From positions 1 through 7,554 of the forward strand of contig DAOWIT010000149.1 in NCBI GenBank assembly GCA_030640765.1: a stretch of DNA of 7,554 bases, written 5' to 3'. Position numbers and translations under genes: made by a program. Each line of letters starts with the position of its first letter. Within the stretch, counting starts at the first letter, position 1. The notes below the pieces were generated by a model. That model ran no database searches. It saw only the letters and a list, made by a program, of their open reading frames with translations, and had not been told where the DNA came from. This stretch comes from Candidatus Latescibacterota bacterium (GTDB taxonomy: Bacteria; Latescibacterota; MVCY01). This document shows positions 1 to 5,242 of this stretch, in pieces.

Positions 1-179
1 CCTCGCTCCCCAGCAAGTCTGTTGACCTTGCAGTTACGGGGGCAAAGGGTGCAGCTTTCCAGTAGCGCCCAGGTTTTTTCTATCCGTTCTTTTAACGCAC
101 CAGAGCGGTGCAGTTTCAGGTAAGCGGGTTCAAACTGGTGACTGGTGATTGGTGGAGGGTGATTGGCGATTGGTAACAT
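1..179 (-). CDS. PflX-type radical SAM protein, N-terminal part only (C-terminus outside window)
   Basis: This frame is open from an ATG at 177-179 and runs off the window at base 1, giving 59 codons. After a repeat-derived leader it reads FEPAYLKLHRSGALKER, then ESCTLCPRNCKVNR and LAGER. That pattern, with a CxxCxxxC cysteine group, matches the N-terminus of the PflX group of radical SAM proteins (often annotated as putative pyruvate formate-lyase activating enzyme). The SAM-binding CxxxCxxC motif should lie further on and is not visible. The gene begins 4 bp after the Mth938-like stop (TAA TAG T ATG), so translation is probably coupled; I see no good Shine-Dalgarno of its own. Residues 2-16, from LPIANHPPPI to the Gln before FEPAY, are encoded by a heptanucleotide tandem repeat, so the original N-terminus may have been replaced or extended. 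There is no other in-frame ATG, GTG or TTG start before FEPAY. The family call is from memory of homologues; the specific substrate is unknown. Confidence 0.75.
   Translation of the reverse strand, partial: MLPIANHPPPITSHQFEPAYLKLHRSGALKERIEKTWALLESCTLCPRNCKVNRLAGER
134..175. repeat. Heptanucleotide short tandem repeat, six units
   Basis: Six consecutive 7-bp units read on the plus strand as ACTGGTG, ACTGGTG, ATTGGTG, GAGGGTG, ATTGGCG, ATTGGTA, consensus ATTGGTG (CACCAAT on the other strand). The array is 42 bp, a multiple of three. It lies wholly inside the 5' end of the radical SAM reading frame. Heptad arrays of this kind (STRR-like, described in filamentous cyanobacteria with a CCCCA(A/G)T consensus) are normally intergenic. 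Confidence 0.85.
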
Positions 180-183
180 ACTA

Positions 184-525
184 TTAACAGGTGAGATGTA
201 GAACAGCCACAACCCGGCGAGAGTCTTTCAGCAGATTGTAGGTTTTCCAGGCCTTGTCTGTGGGCTCTACTACCAGTTCTATCCCCTGGGCTTCGATGTA
301 ATCGCTGGTCTCGGGTGGCACCTGCATAAGCCCCGGATTGCCCATACCCACCACCAGCACCTCGGGCTTTACCTCCAGTATCCCCTTTAAATCTTCGATG
401 CCCAGCCGATGTCCCCGTTTACGCCACCAACTGCCATCTACGTGATCGGGATAGATGATTACATCGGAGGTGTAAGTGTTTCCGTCAATAGTAATGTTGC
501 CAAGGTGATAGGAGTCGATGGTCAT
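184..525 (-). CDS. Mth938-like domain protein (DUF498 family)
   Basis: This is a 113-residue single-domain protein of the Mth938-like family, related to mitochondrial NDUFAF3 and AAMDC. The family signature is clear: TIDGNTYTSDVIIYPDHVD (residues 12-30), WWRKRGHRL (33-41), KPEVLVVGMGNPGLMQVP (53-70), GIELVVEPT (81-89) and the terminal VAVLHLTC. The fold is a small alpha/beta protein; no catalytic residues are established and the bacterial function is unknown. I chose the ATG at 525 rather than the in-frame ATG at 543. The 525 start has a purine-rich AGAGGGAAGGGAA directly upstream and gives the usual family N-terminus, while the 543 ATG is preceded by a pyrimidine-rich CCTCC. The stop is TAA at 184-186, followed 4 bp later by the radical SAM start, so the two genes are probably co-expressed. 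There is no signal peptide or membrane segment. Confidence 0.88.
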   Translation of the reverse strand: MTIDSYHLGNITIDGNTYTSDVIIYPDHVDGSWWRKRGHRLGIEDLKGILEVKPEVLVVGMGNPGLMQVPPETSDYIEAQGIELVVEPTDKAWKTYNLLKDSRRVVAVLHLTC

Positions 526-532
526 TTCCCTT

Positions 533-538
533 CCCTCT
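533..538 (-). promoter_or_regulatory. Ribosome binding site deciding the Mth938-like start
   Basis: On the minus strand AGAGGG lies 7 bp before the ATG at 525 and is followed by a second purine run, AAGGGAA. It supports 525 over the upstream ATG at 543. Confidence 0.55.
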
Positions 539-568
539 GGCATGGAGGATCATCTGGGTGTTATGTAG

Positions 569-601
569 GGATTTTCAGGGCGGATCTTTTGTTAGTGCTC
601 T
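569..601 (-). pseudogene. Degraded duplicate of the aminotransferase 3' end
   Basis: This stretch aligns with 818-851, the last codons and stop of the aminotransferase plus the following bases, with 27 of 34 columns identical and one 1-bp gap. In the coding direction the genuine end reads EALVKD-stop, and the copy reads ALTKDPP-stop. The copy is about 250 bp from the original, with structured repeats between them. It is too short to be a gene. It may be a relic of an older duplication or of a recombination or insertion event at the gene end. Confidence 0.45.
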
Positions 602-612
602 GTACCACTAAC
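591..612. promoter_or_regulatory. Inverted repeat upstream of the Mth938-like gene
   Basis: The perfect 7-bp arms GTTAGTG (591-597) and CACTAAC (606-612) are separated by 8 bp. The site is about 65-90 bp upstream of the Mth938-like start. Arm length and spacing would suit a dimeric repressor operator, but no T-run follows on either strand, so it is not an intrinsic terminator. Part of it overlaps the degraded duplicate of the aminotransferase 3' end, so it could also be chance. Confidence 0.25.
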
Positions 613-653
613 CTGCAAGATCTTGTTTTTCTGGCAAAGTTCTTGATAGTGGA

Positions 654-713
654 GTAGCCGAAGTTTCCAAACTTCGCAGTCTCGTGAGAGCGAGCTTTGG
701 AAAGCTCGACTAC
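654..713. repeat. Nested palindromic element with GTAG/CTAC ends
   Basis: The 60-bp unit starts GTAG and ends CTAC. It contains three nested palindromes: CGAAGTTT-CC-AAACTTCG (659-676), TCTC-GT-GAGA (680-689) and CGAGCTTT-GG-AAAGCTCG (691-708). The two outer halves are also imperfect inverted copies of each other (GTAGCCGAAGTTTCC against GTAGTCGAGCTTTCC). It could therefore fold as one long hairpin or as a three-stem cruciform. It is probably an interspersed intergenic repeat. Confidence 0.75.
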
Positions 714-732
714 GGAACTGTTTTGATGAGGT

Positions 733-783
733 GTGAAGGAATCCTTTCCTTCACAGTGCCGACGGGAAAGGATTCCCGTCGGC
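733..783. repeat. Tandem hairpins with complementary loops
   Basis: Hairpin 1 is 733-754 with a perfect 9-bp stem GTGAAGGAA/TTCCTTCAC and loop TCCT. Hairpin 2 is 758-783 with a perfect 11-bp stem GCCGACGGGAA/TTCCCGTCGGC and loop AGGA. The loops are complementary. A 12-bp stretch, GGAATCCTTTCC (738-749), is the exact reverse complement of 765-776, so an alternative pairing excludes both hairpins. A third partial complement, GATTCCTT, lies at 794-801. The element is downstream of the aminotransferase stop on the transcribed strand. No T-run follows, so a canonical intrinsic terminator is not supported. Confidence 0.75.
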
Positions 784-829
784 CTCGATAGAAGATTCCT
801 TGAATTGTGGGCGCCAAGGATTTTCGGGG

Positions 830-2047
830 CTAATCTTTTACCAGTGCCTCTCTCATAGCCTCTCCCAGCCTTCTTATCCCTTCTTCGATCATCTCCTCGG
901 GTTCGTGAGAAAATGAGAGCCTGAGGGTATTCTTTATGCTCTCGTCGGGATAAAAGGGTTGTCCGATCACATAGGCCACATTTTTCTCTACCGCTTTAGG
1001 GAAAAGCTCCGAGGCATCCAACTGCTCCGGCAGGGTCACCCAGATATAAAATCCCCCCCGAGGGGTTGTCCAAAAAACCCCTTCAGGCATATATTTCGCC
1101 AAGGCAGCCAGCATAGCGTCTCGGCGTAGACGGTAGATCTCTCGCAGTTGAGGAATATGGTGGTCTAAGTAGCCGTCTTCAGCCAATCTAACTACCAGAG
1201 CTTGGATCAAAGGACTGGGACAGACATCCGCCACCTGGCGGGCCAGTTCGAACTTTTCGATTAACTCTCTAGGCCCGGCGGCCCAGCCCAGGCGAATCCC
1301 GGGAGAGATGATCTTGGAGAAAGAGCCAGTGTAGATGACCCTCTGCTGCTTATCCAGGGATTTAATAGGCAGAACCTCTTGCCCGTCTCCATCGAACCAG
1401 AGGTCGCCGTAGGCATCGTCTTCCAAGATGAGAAGGTCGAACTCATCGGCTATTTCCAAAAGTCTGCGCCGTTTTCCCTGGGACATAAGGGCACCGGTAG
1501 GATTGTGAAAATTGGGGATGGTGTAGAGAAACTTCGGCAGGTTTTCCTCTTCCCGAAGGGTTTTTAGAACATCAACTAAGCTTTCCAATCTTATGCCGGA
1601 TTCGTCCATAGACACACCAACCAACCGAGCCTGGTAGTTCCGAAACACCCCCAAAGCACCAATAAAGCTGGGGGATTCCAGCAGGATGGTGTCCTCAGGG
1701 TTTACCAAGATTTTGGCGCAGAGGTCCATAACCTGTTGTGCCCCAGCAGTTATCAGGATTTCCTCTGGTTCTGTCTCTATGTCCTTCTGGCGCATCCTGT
1801 TCTGTATTACCTGGATAAGTGTTGTGTCTCCGCGGGCAGAGCCGTATTGAAGAAGGATTTTGCCGTTCTGGCGCAAGAGACTGGGGAGGATCTCGGCTGC
1901 CTCTTCTGAAGGGAATGACTGAGGATCAGGCAGTCCCCCGGCAAAGGAGATTACCCCTGGTTTCATAGACATCTTGAACAGTCGCCGGATCTCAGACCCC
2001 TTCATCCCCAAAGCCCGTCTGGCAAGTCTTTCTTCTACAGTCTTCAC
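830..2047 (-). CDS. PLP-dependent class I/II aminotransferase (2-aminoadipate/aromatic type)
   Basis: This is a 405-residue fold-type I aminotransferase that moves an amino group between an amino acid and a 2-oxoacid in the cytoplasm. Visible landmarks are ISFAGGLPDPQSFP (33-46), typical of the LysN/aminoadipate and multi-substrate aromatic aminotransferase group; the Q-Y-G segment at 67-69; HNPTG (181-185); EDDAYGDLWF (209-218) with PLP-contacting Asp and Tyr; SFSKIISPGIRLGW (242-255) with Schiff-base Lys245; and LRLSFS (375-380) with substrate-carboxylate Arg376. The start is GTG (2045-2047), supported by AGGAG 9 bp upstream; the length is normal for the family. It begins 2 bp after the PaaK stop, so translation is likely coupled. 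The pairing suggests transamination of an aromatic or related amino acid feeding a CoA-ester pathway. Exact substrate cannot be read from sequence. It has no DNA-binding domain, so it is not a MocR regulator. Confidence 0.92.
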   Translation of the reverse strand: MKTVEERLARRALGMKGSEIRRLFKMSMKPGVISFAGGLPDPQSFPSEEAAEILPSLLRQNGKILLQYGSARGDTTLIQVIQNRMRQKDIETEPEEILITAGAQQVMDLCAKILVNPEDTILLESPSFIGALGVFRNYQARLVGVSMDESGIRLESLVDVLKTLREEENLPKFLYTIPNFHNPTGALMSQGKRRRLLEIADEFDLLILEDDAYGDLWFDGDGQEVLPIKSLDKQQRVIYTGSFSKIISPGIRLGWAAGPRELIEKFELARQVADVCPSPLIQALVVRLAEDGYLDHHIPQLREIYRLRRDAMLAALAKYMPEGVFWTTPRGGFYIWVTLPEQLDASELFPKAVEKNVAYVIGQPFYPDESIKNTLRLSFSHEPEEMIEEGIRRLGEAMREALVKD

Positions 2048-2049
2048 CG

Positions 2050-3345
2050 CTATTTTCTCCTGTCCACGACCCGTTGAGCTTTGCCCGCATTTCTCTCAAG
2101 GGTCTTTGGTTCTACTAATTTTATCTTACCAGAGACGCCCAAGGCGCTTTCCATCTTTTCTTCTATCTCCTCTTTAAATGAACGTAGCCTCTTCATTTCG
2201 TCAAAGAAGAAGCCTTCCTTCACCTCTACTAATATCTCCAGTTCGTCCAGAGGCCCTTTGCGGTCGACGACTATCTGGTAATGGGGACTGGTGCCTTCGA
2301 TTTCGGTCAGCACGCTTTCCACTTGAGAAGGGTAGACATTAACTCCCCGGATGATGAGCATATCGTCGGTTCGGTCGCGGACACGCTCCATTCGAAGGTG
2401 ACTTCTCCCACACCGGCAGGGTTCGGGGTTAAGCCGGGTGATGTCGTGGGTGCGATATCTTATCATCGGGAAGGCCTCTTTGGTGAGGGTGGTGAGCACC
2501 AGTTCTCCTTGTTCTCCATAGGGCAGAACCTGGCCGGTGTCAGGGTCGATTATCTCGGCTATGAAATGGTCCTCAGCGAGGTGGAGTCCATCTTTCTCTT
2601 GGCATTCTCCTGCTACTCCGGGTCCCATGATCTCGCTGAGGCCGTAGTTGTCAGTGGCGCTGAGGTCGAGTTTCTGTTCTATTTCTACCCTCATATTCTC
2701 TGAGCAGGGTTCCCCCCCGAAGAGTCCCACTCTCAGAGCCAATTGCTCTTTCCGGATTTCCATTTCTCCCATCACCTCTGCCAGATAGAGGGCATAACTG
2801 GGAGTGCACACCAAGGCGGTGGTACGGTAGTCTTTCATGATTATAATCTGGCGACGGCTGTTGCCTGAGGAGGCGGGGATCACTGTGGCCCCAATGGTCT
2901 CGGCCCCGGAGTGTAGGCCGAATCCGCCGGTGAAAAGCCCGTAATTGAAGGCTATCTGAACGATATCCTCTTTGGTCACCCCTCCAGCAGCCATAATTCG
3001 AGCCACTACCTCAGCCCAGTGCCTCATATCGTTGACTGAATAGCCTACCACGATAGGCTTGCCAGTTGTGCCCGAGGAGGCATGGATACGGACAATGTCC
3101 CGCAGCGGCACAGCAAACATCCCGTAAGGATAGTTATTCCTCAGATCTTCCTTAGTGGTAAAGGGAATATGAGCCAGGTCGGCGACAGACCCGATCTTCT
3201 CGGGGACAATACCCTGTTGCTCGAAGATTCGGTGGTAGAAGGGGACATTCTTATAGGCCCGATTTAGTGCAGATTGAAGCCGCTCAATCTGAATTTGCTC
3301 TAACTGCTTGCGTGGTAAAGTCTCCATCTTCTTGTTCCAGATCAC
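2050..3345 (-). CDS. paaK: Phenylacetate-CoA ligase family protein
   Basis: This is a 431-residue AMP-forming acyl-CoA ligase (ANL superfamily, PaaK type), which converts an arylacetate plus ATP and CoA to the aryl-CoA thioester. Visible landmarks are the phosphate-binding loop SSGTTGKP (90-97), LFGGEP (208-213), DNYGLSE (232-238), RYRTHD (296-301) with the ribose-binding Asp, CRCGRSH (310-316), [17 protein letters not shown] (327-343) at the hinge to the C-terminal domain, and NAGKAQRV (419-426) with the likely catalytic Lys422. A start further upstream at 3399 is possible but adds 18 unfamiliar residues. The GTG at 3345 has GGAGGT exactly 8 bp upstream and gives the family-typical beginning [14 protein letters not shown]. 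It is followed after 2 bp by the aminotransferase. Proteins of this family near Liv transporters are often involved in anaerobic aromatic or amino-acid catabolism, where the true substrate may be phenylacetate, indoleacetate or another organic acid. The symbol denotes the family, not proven activity. Confidence 0.9.
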   Translation of the reverse strand: MIWNKKMETLPRKQLEQIQIERLQSALNRAYKNVPFYHRIFEQQGIVPEKIGSVADLAHIPFTTKEDLRNNYPYGMFAVPLRDIVRIHASSGTTGKPIVVGYSVNDMRHWAEVVARIMAAGGVTKEDIVQIAFNYGLFTGGFGLHSGAETIGATVIPASSGNSRRQIIIMKDYRTTALVCTPSYALYLAEVMGEMEIRKEQLALRVGLFGGEPCSENMRVEIEQKLDLSATDNYGLSEIMGPGVAGECQEKDGLHLAEDHFIAEIIDPDTGQVLPYGEQGELVLTTLTKEAFPMIRYRTHDITRLNPEPCRCGRSHLRMERVRDRTDDMLIIRGVNVYPSQVESVLTEIEGTSPHYQIVVDRKGPLDELEILVEVKEGFFFDEMKRLRSFKEEIEEKMESALGVSGKIKLVEPKTLERNAGKAQRVVDRRK

Positions 3346-3353
3346 TGTAGAAC

Positions 3354-3359
3354 ACCTCC
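3354..3359 (-). promoter_or_regulatory. Ribosome binding site deciding the paaK GTG start
   Basis: A perfect GGAGGT on the minus strand is followed by 8 bp and the GTG at 3345. No comparable site precedes the earlier start at 3399. Confidence 0.8.
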
Positions 3360-3401
3360 ACAGCATCGATGTAAACAGATGAAAACAGACAACAACCAAT
3401 C

Positions 3402-3431
3402 ATAAAACTTGTTTTACTCTGTCTCAATCAA
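3402..3431 (-). promoter_or_regulatory. Weak candidate promoter for paaK
   Basis: On the minus strand TTGATT (3426-3431) is followed by 18 bp and TTTTAT (3402-3407), each matching four of six bases of the sigma-70 hexamers. The site would give a leader of about 50 bases before the paaK GTG. It is AT-rich against its surroundings, and the -35 box lies within the proximal copy of the 26-bp-spaced direct repeat. The assignment is tentative. Confidence 0.2.
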
Positions 3432-3465
3432 TGCTAATGTTACTCTGTTTGAATCAATATTGATC
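3411..3465. repeat. Two direct repeats at 26-bp spacing upstream of paaK
   Basis: TTACTCTG-T-T-AATCAAT occurs at 3414-3432 and again at 3440-3458, an exact 26-bp offset. The distal copy is extended by a perfect 12-bp palindrome, ATCAATATTGAT (3453-3464). The position just upstream of paaK would suit tandem regulator sites, but could also be a small duplication. Confidence 0.45.
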
Positions 3466-3488
3466 CTTTCGTAAAAAGTCTTTTTCTT

Positions 3489-3579
3489 GTCATTTTGAGC
3501 GGAGCGAAGCGGAGTCGAAAAATCTCTAGTTGCCTGGTATAAACAGACCTATGAGATTCTTCACTTCGTTCAGAATGAC
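3489..3579. repeat. Inverted-repeat interspersed element, copy A
   Basis: The left arm (3489-3526) starts GTCATTTTGAGCGGAGCGAA, continues with an extra GCGGAGTCGAA segment and ends AATCTC. The right arm (3553-3579) is GAGATTCTTC-ACTTCGTT-CAGAATGAC, the inverted form. This is the familiar GTCATTCTGAGCGAAGCGAAGAATCTC class of intergenic repeat found in many bacterial genomes. It encodes nothing. It lies between the M23 gene and paaK. Confidence 0.8.
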
Positions 3580-3589
3580 CTCCTTTTTT

Positions 3590-3670
3590 GTCATACTGAG
3601 CTTGTCGAAGCATCTGATAAGCTACTGTAGTTCATCAATACATCAGATTCCTCACTTCGTTCGGAATGAC
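3590..3670. repeat. Inverted-repeat interspersed element, copy B
   Basis: The left arm GTCATACTGAGCTTGTCGAAG...ATCTGA (3590-3617) and the right arm TCAGATTCCTCACTTCGTTC...GAATGAC (3643-3670) are inverted relatives of each other and of copy A. Only 10 bp separate the two copies, which have the same polarity of long-left and short-right arms. Together A and B fill most of the 3480-3680 gap. Confidence 0.8.
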
Positions 3671-3736
3671 AACGTTGCTACTTTTTGCGAGGCGATCAAT
3701 ATTGGGAAAGCGACAAAATCTGCTAAAAGTCTTCAG

Positions 3737-5122
3737 TCATTCAATGGCGGAAGTCTCTTCTCCGGGCTGAAGTACTACATAGCCAGAGTCTACCGGGGAG
3801 TTGAGCATTGCCAGTCGCTCTTCTTTTGTCTGACTGAACTGGCTGAGATATCTGTGCTCTACCGATGTGGCAGAGGGGAGTTTCATCTTTAAGAAGTTTA
3901 TCTCTTTTCCGTTCCTGCTTATAGCGAAATAGAGGTGGGGTCCGGTGGACATACCGGTGGAGCCCACATAAGCAATAACATCTCCTTGCCGGACCTTCCT
4001 CCCCTGTTTAATTCTCTTTGCAAAACGGGATAAGTGACAATAGGTGCTGGTGTAGCCGTTGGAATGGCGAAGTTTGAGAAAATTCCCCCCATCACGGGTC
4101 CATCCCTTTTTGGTCACCACTCCGTCACCGATGGCGGATACGGGTGTACCTATGGGTGCGGCGTAGTCGATTCCTAAATGCGGTCGCCATACCCGCAAGA
4201 TAGGGTGCAGCCGCCGATAAGAGAAGTGGGAACTGATGCGGCGGTATTTTAGCGGAGCTCTCAGAAAGGCCTTGTGTAAGGATTTTCCCTCAGGAGTGTA
4301 GTAGTCACAGTGTCCAGAAGGATCGCAGAAGAAGATGGCGGTGTGTTCTCCGGTCAATCGGCCCCTGTATTGAGCAGCCAATATCCGTTTAGGCCGTTTA
4401 GCCTTTTCTCTGTACTCTTCCTCCACTACCAGTTTAAACTGGTCCTCTGGGCGGGGTTCGGTGAGAAAGTCGATCTGCCAGGCGAAGATGTCGGCCAACT
4501 GCATCACCACCTCAGCTGAATGACCGAGTCTCAACAGCGTCTGGTAGAGTGAGCTGCTAATTTCCCCCTCTATCTTCACCACCCTGGTTTGGATCTTCTC
4601 CTTGAGCGCCTCTAAGTTGCCCTCGGGGGATAAACGAATGGAGTAGAGATCTATTGCATTGGGACGGTAACTGAATTTGACGATCCTGTTCTGATTGTCC
4701 AGTGCCAGTTGATAGCTGCTCCCCGCTGGACACTTCCGGAGATTGAACAGCGGCTTCAACGCCTGTTGGAGTTTAAAGATCTCTTGAGGGGAAACTCCCT
4801 GTCGAACCAGACAATTGTAAAGCGAGCTTCCTCTGGGGAGAACTCCCGTTAGCCACACAAGGGATTGATCCTGGGGGTAGTCTTCCTTGGCAGTCGGGGG
4901 GACAATAGATGGTATTTGCTCGGGTTGATCAACTACCAGAGGAGCATCAGTGATTCTTACGCTGTTTCGGCCAGCGAACCACCCTGCTAACAGACCTACC
5001 GCCAGTACACCCAATACTACCCCCCAAGAGGGGACATATCTCAGAAACTTTCTGTAGTTTACCCTATCTTCAGATGGTTGCTGCCTTAGTTCTTCATTAT
5101 CTATTCTCGGGGTTAGATCCAT
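3737..5122 (-). CDS. Membrane-anchored M23 family peptidase (LytM domain, MepM/Csd3-like) with atypical HxY motif
   Basis: This 461-residue protein has a charged N-terminus, one membrane segment (about 32-50, WGVVLGVLAVGLLAGWFAG), a Pro-rich linker, a middle region resembling the LysM-like and second domains of MepM/Csd3 proteins (about 86-285), and a C-terminal M23 domain (about 297-415). Such enzymes cut peptide cross-bridges of peptidoglycan in the cell envelope. SSHFSYRRLHPILRVWRPHLGIDYAAP (split: SSHFSYRRLHPIL, then RPHLGIDYAAP) gives the first two zinc ligands, His315 and Asp319; YCHLS gives His363. The final motif is GPHLYF (394-399): His396 is present, but the second His of HxH, normally the third zinc ligand, is Tyr398 (TAT). 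The start is ATG at 5122, with AGGAGGT 4 bp upstream; an in-frame GTG at 5128 overlaps that site. It sits between livF and paaK without an obvious metabolic link, and is probably its own transcription unit or read through from liv. Activity is uncertain. Confidence 0.88.
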   Translation of the reverse strand: MDLTPRIDNEELRQQPSEDRVNYRKFLRYVPSWGVVLGVLAVGLLAGWFAGRNSVRITDAPLVVDQPEQIPSIVPPTAKEDYPQDQSLVWLTGVLPRGSSLYNCLVRQGVSPQEIFKLQQALKPLFNLRKCPAGSSYQLALDNQNRIVKFSYRPNAIDLYSIRLSPEGNLEALKEKIQTRVVKIEGEISSSLYQTLLRLGHSAEVVMQLADIFAWQIDFLTEPRPEDQFKLVVEEEYREKAKRPKRILAAQYRGRLTGEHTAIFFCDPSGHCDYYTPEGKSLHKAFLRAPLKYRRISSHFSYRRLHPILRVWRPHLGIDYAAPIGTPVSAIGDGVVTKKGWTRDGGNFLKLRHSNGYTSTYCHLSRFAKRIKQGRKVRQGDVIAYVGSTGMSTGPHLYFAISRNGKEINFLKMKLPSATSVEHRYLSQFSQTKEERLAMLNSPVDSGYVVLQPGEETSAIE

Positions 5123-5126
5123 TACC

Positions 5127-5133
5127 ACCTCCT
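5127..5133 (-). promoter_or_regulatory. Ribosome binding site of the M23 gene
   Basis: AGGAGGT on the minus strand lies 4 bp before the ATG at 5122. It overlaps the GTG at 5128, which excludes that upstream start. Confidence 0.75.
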
Positions 5134-5182
5134 TTTCGAGCTTGATCTATGAGGGGGACTTGCTTAACTGGTTAATGGGTGA

Positions 5183-5211
5183 GTAGAGACGACCCGACGG
5201 GTCGTCTCTAC
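5183..5211. repeat. 29-bp perfect palindrome between livF and the M23 gene
   Basis: The arms GTAGAGACGACCCG (5183-5196) and CGGGTCGTCTCTAC (5198-5211) are exact inverted copies around a single A. The element lies 32 bp past the livF stop and could slow or end transcription, but no U-run follows on the minus strand, so it is not a classical terminator. It resembles interspersed GTAGAGACG...CGTCTCTAC palindromes. A smaller TTAAC-TG-GTTAA palindrome lies at 5164-5175, closer to the M23 start. Confidence 0.8.
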
Positions 5212-5242
5212 GATATTATCCCCTTCGCCATTTAACAACTCT

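Noticed and set aside
409..657. Plus-strand open frame of 82 codons
   Set aside because: It is mostly antisense to the clearly conserved Mth938-like gene and shows no recognisable domain or Shine-Dalgarno support.
758..783. Intrinsic terminator for the aminotransferase transcript
   Set aside because: The stem is strong, but the minus strand continues with ACTGTG, not a U-run; a repeat element is the better description.
654..783. CRISPR array
   Set aside because: The repeats are adjacent hairpins of different sequence, with no regularly spaced identical direct repeats and no cas genes in the window.
2281..2703. Plus-strand open frame of 140 codons inside paaK
   Set aside because: It is antisense to strongly conserved PaaK motifs; such shadow frames are expected from codon bias.
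3530..3892. Plus-strand open frame of 120 codons
   Set aside because: Its first half is translation of the inverted-repeat elements (ILSLSKHL and PHFVRNDN-type peptides commonly annotated spuriously), and its second half is antisense to the M23 gene.
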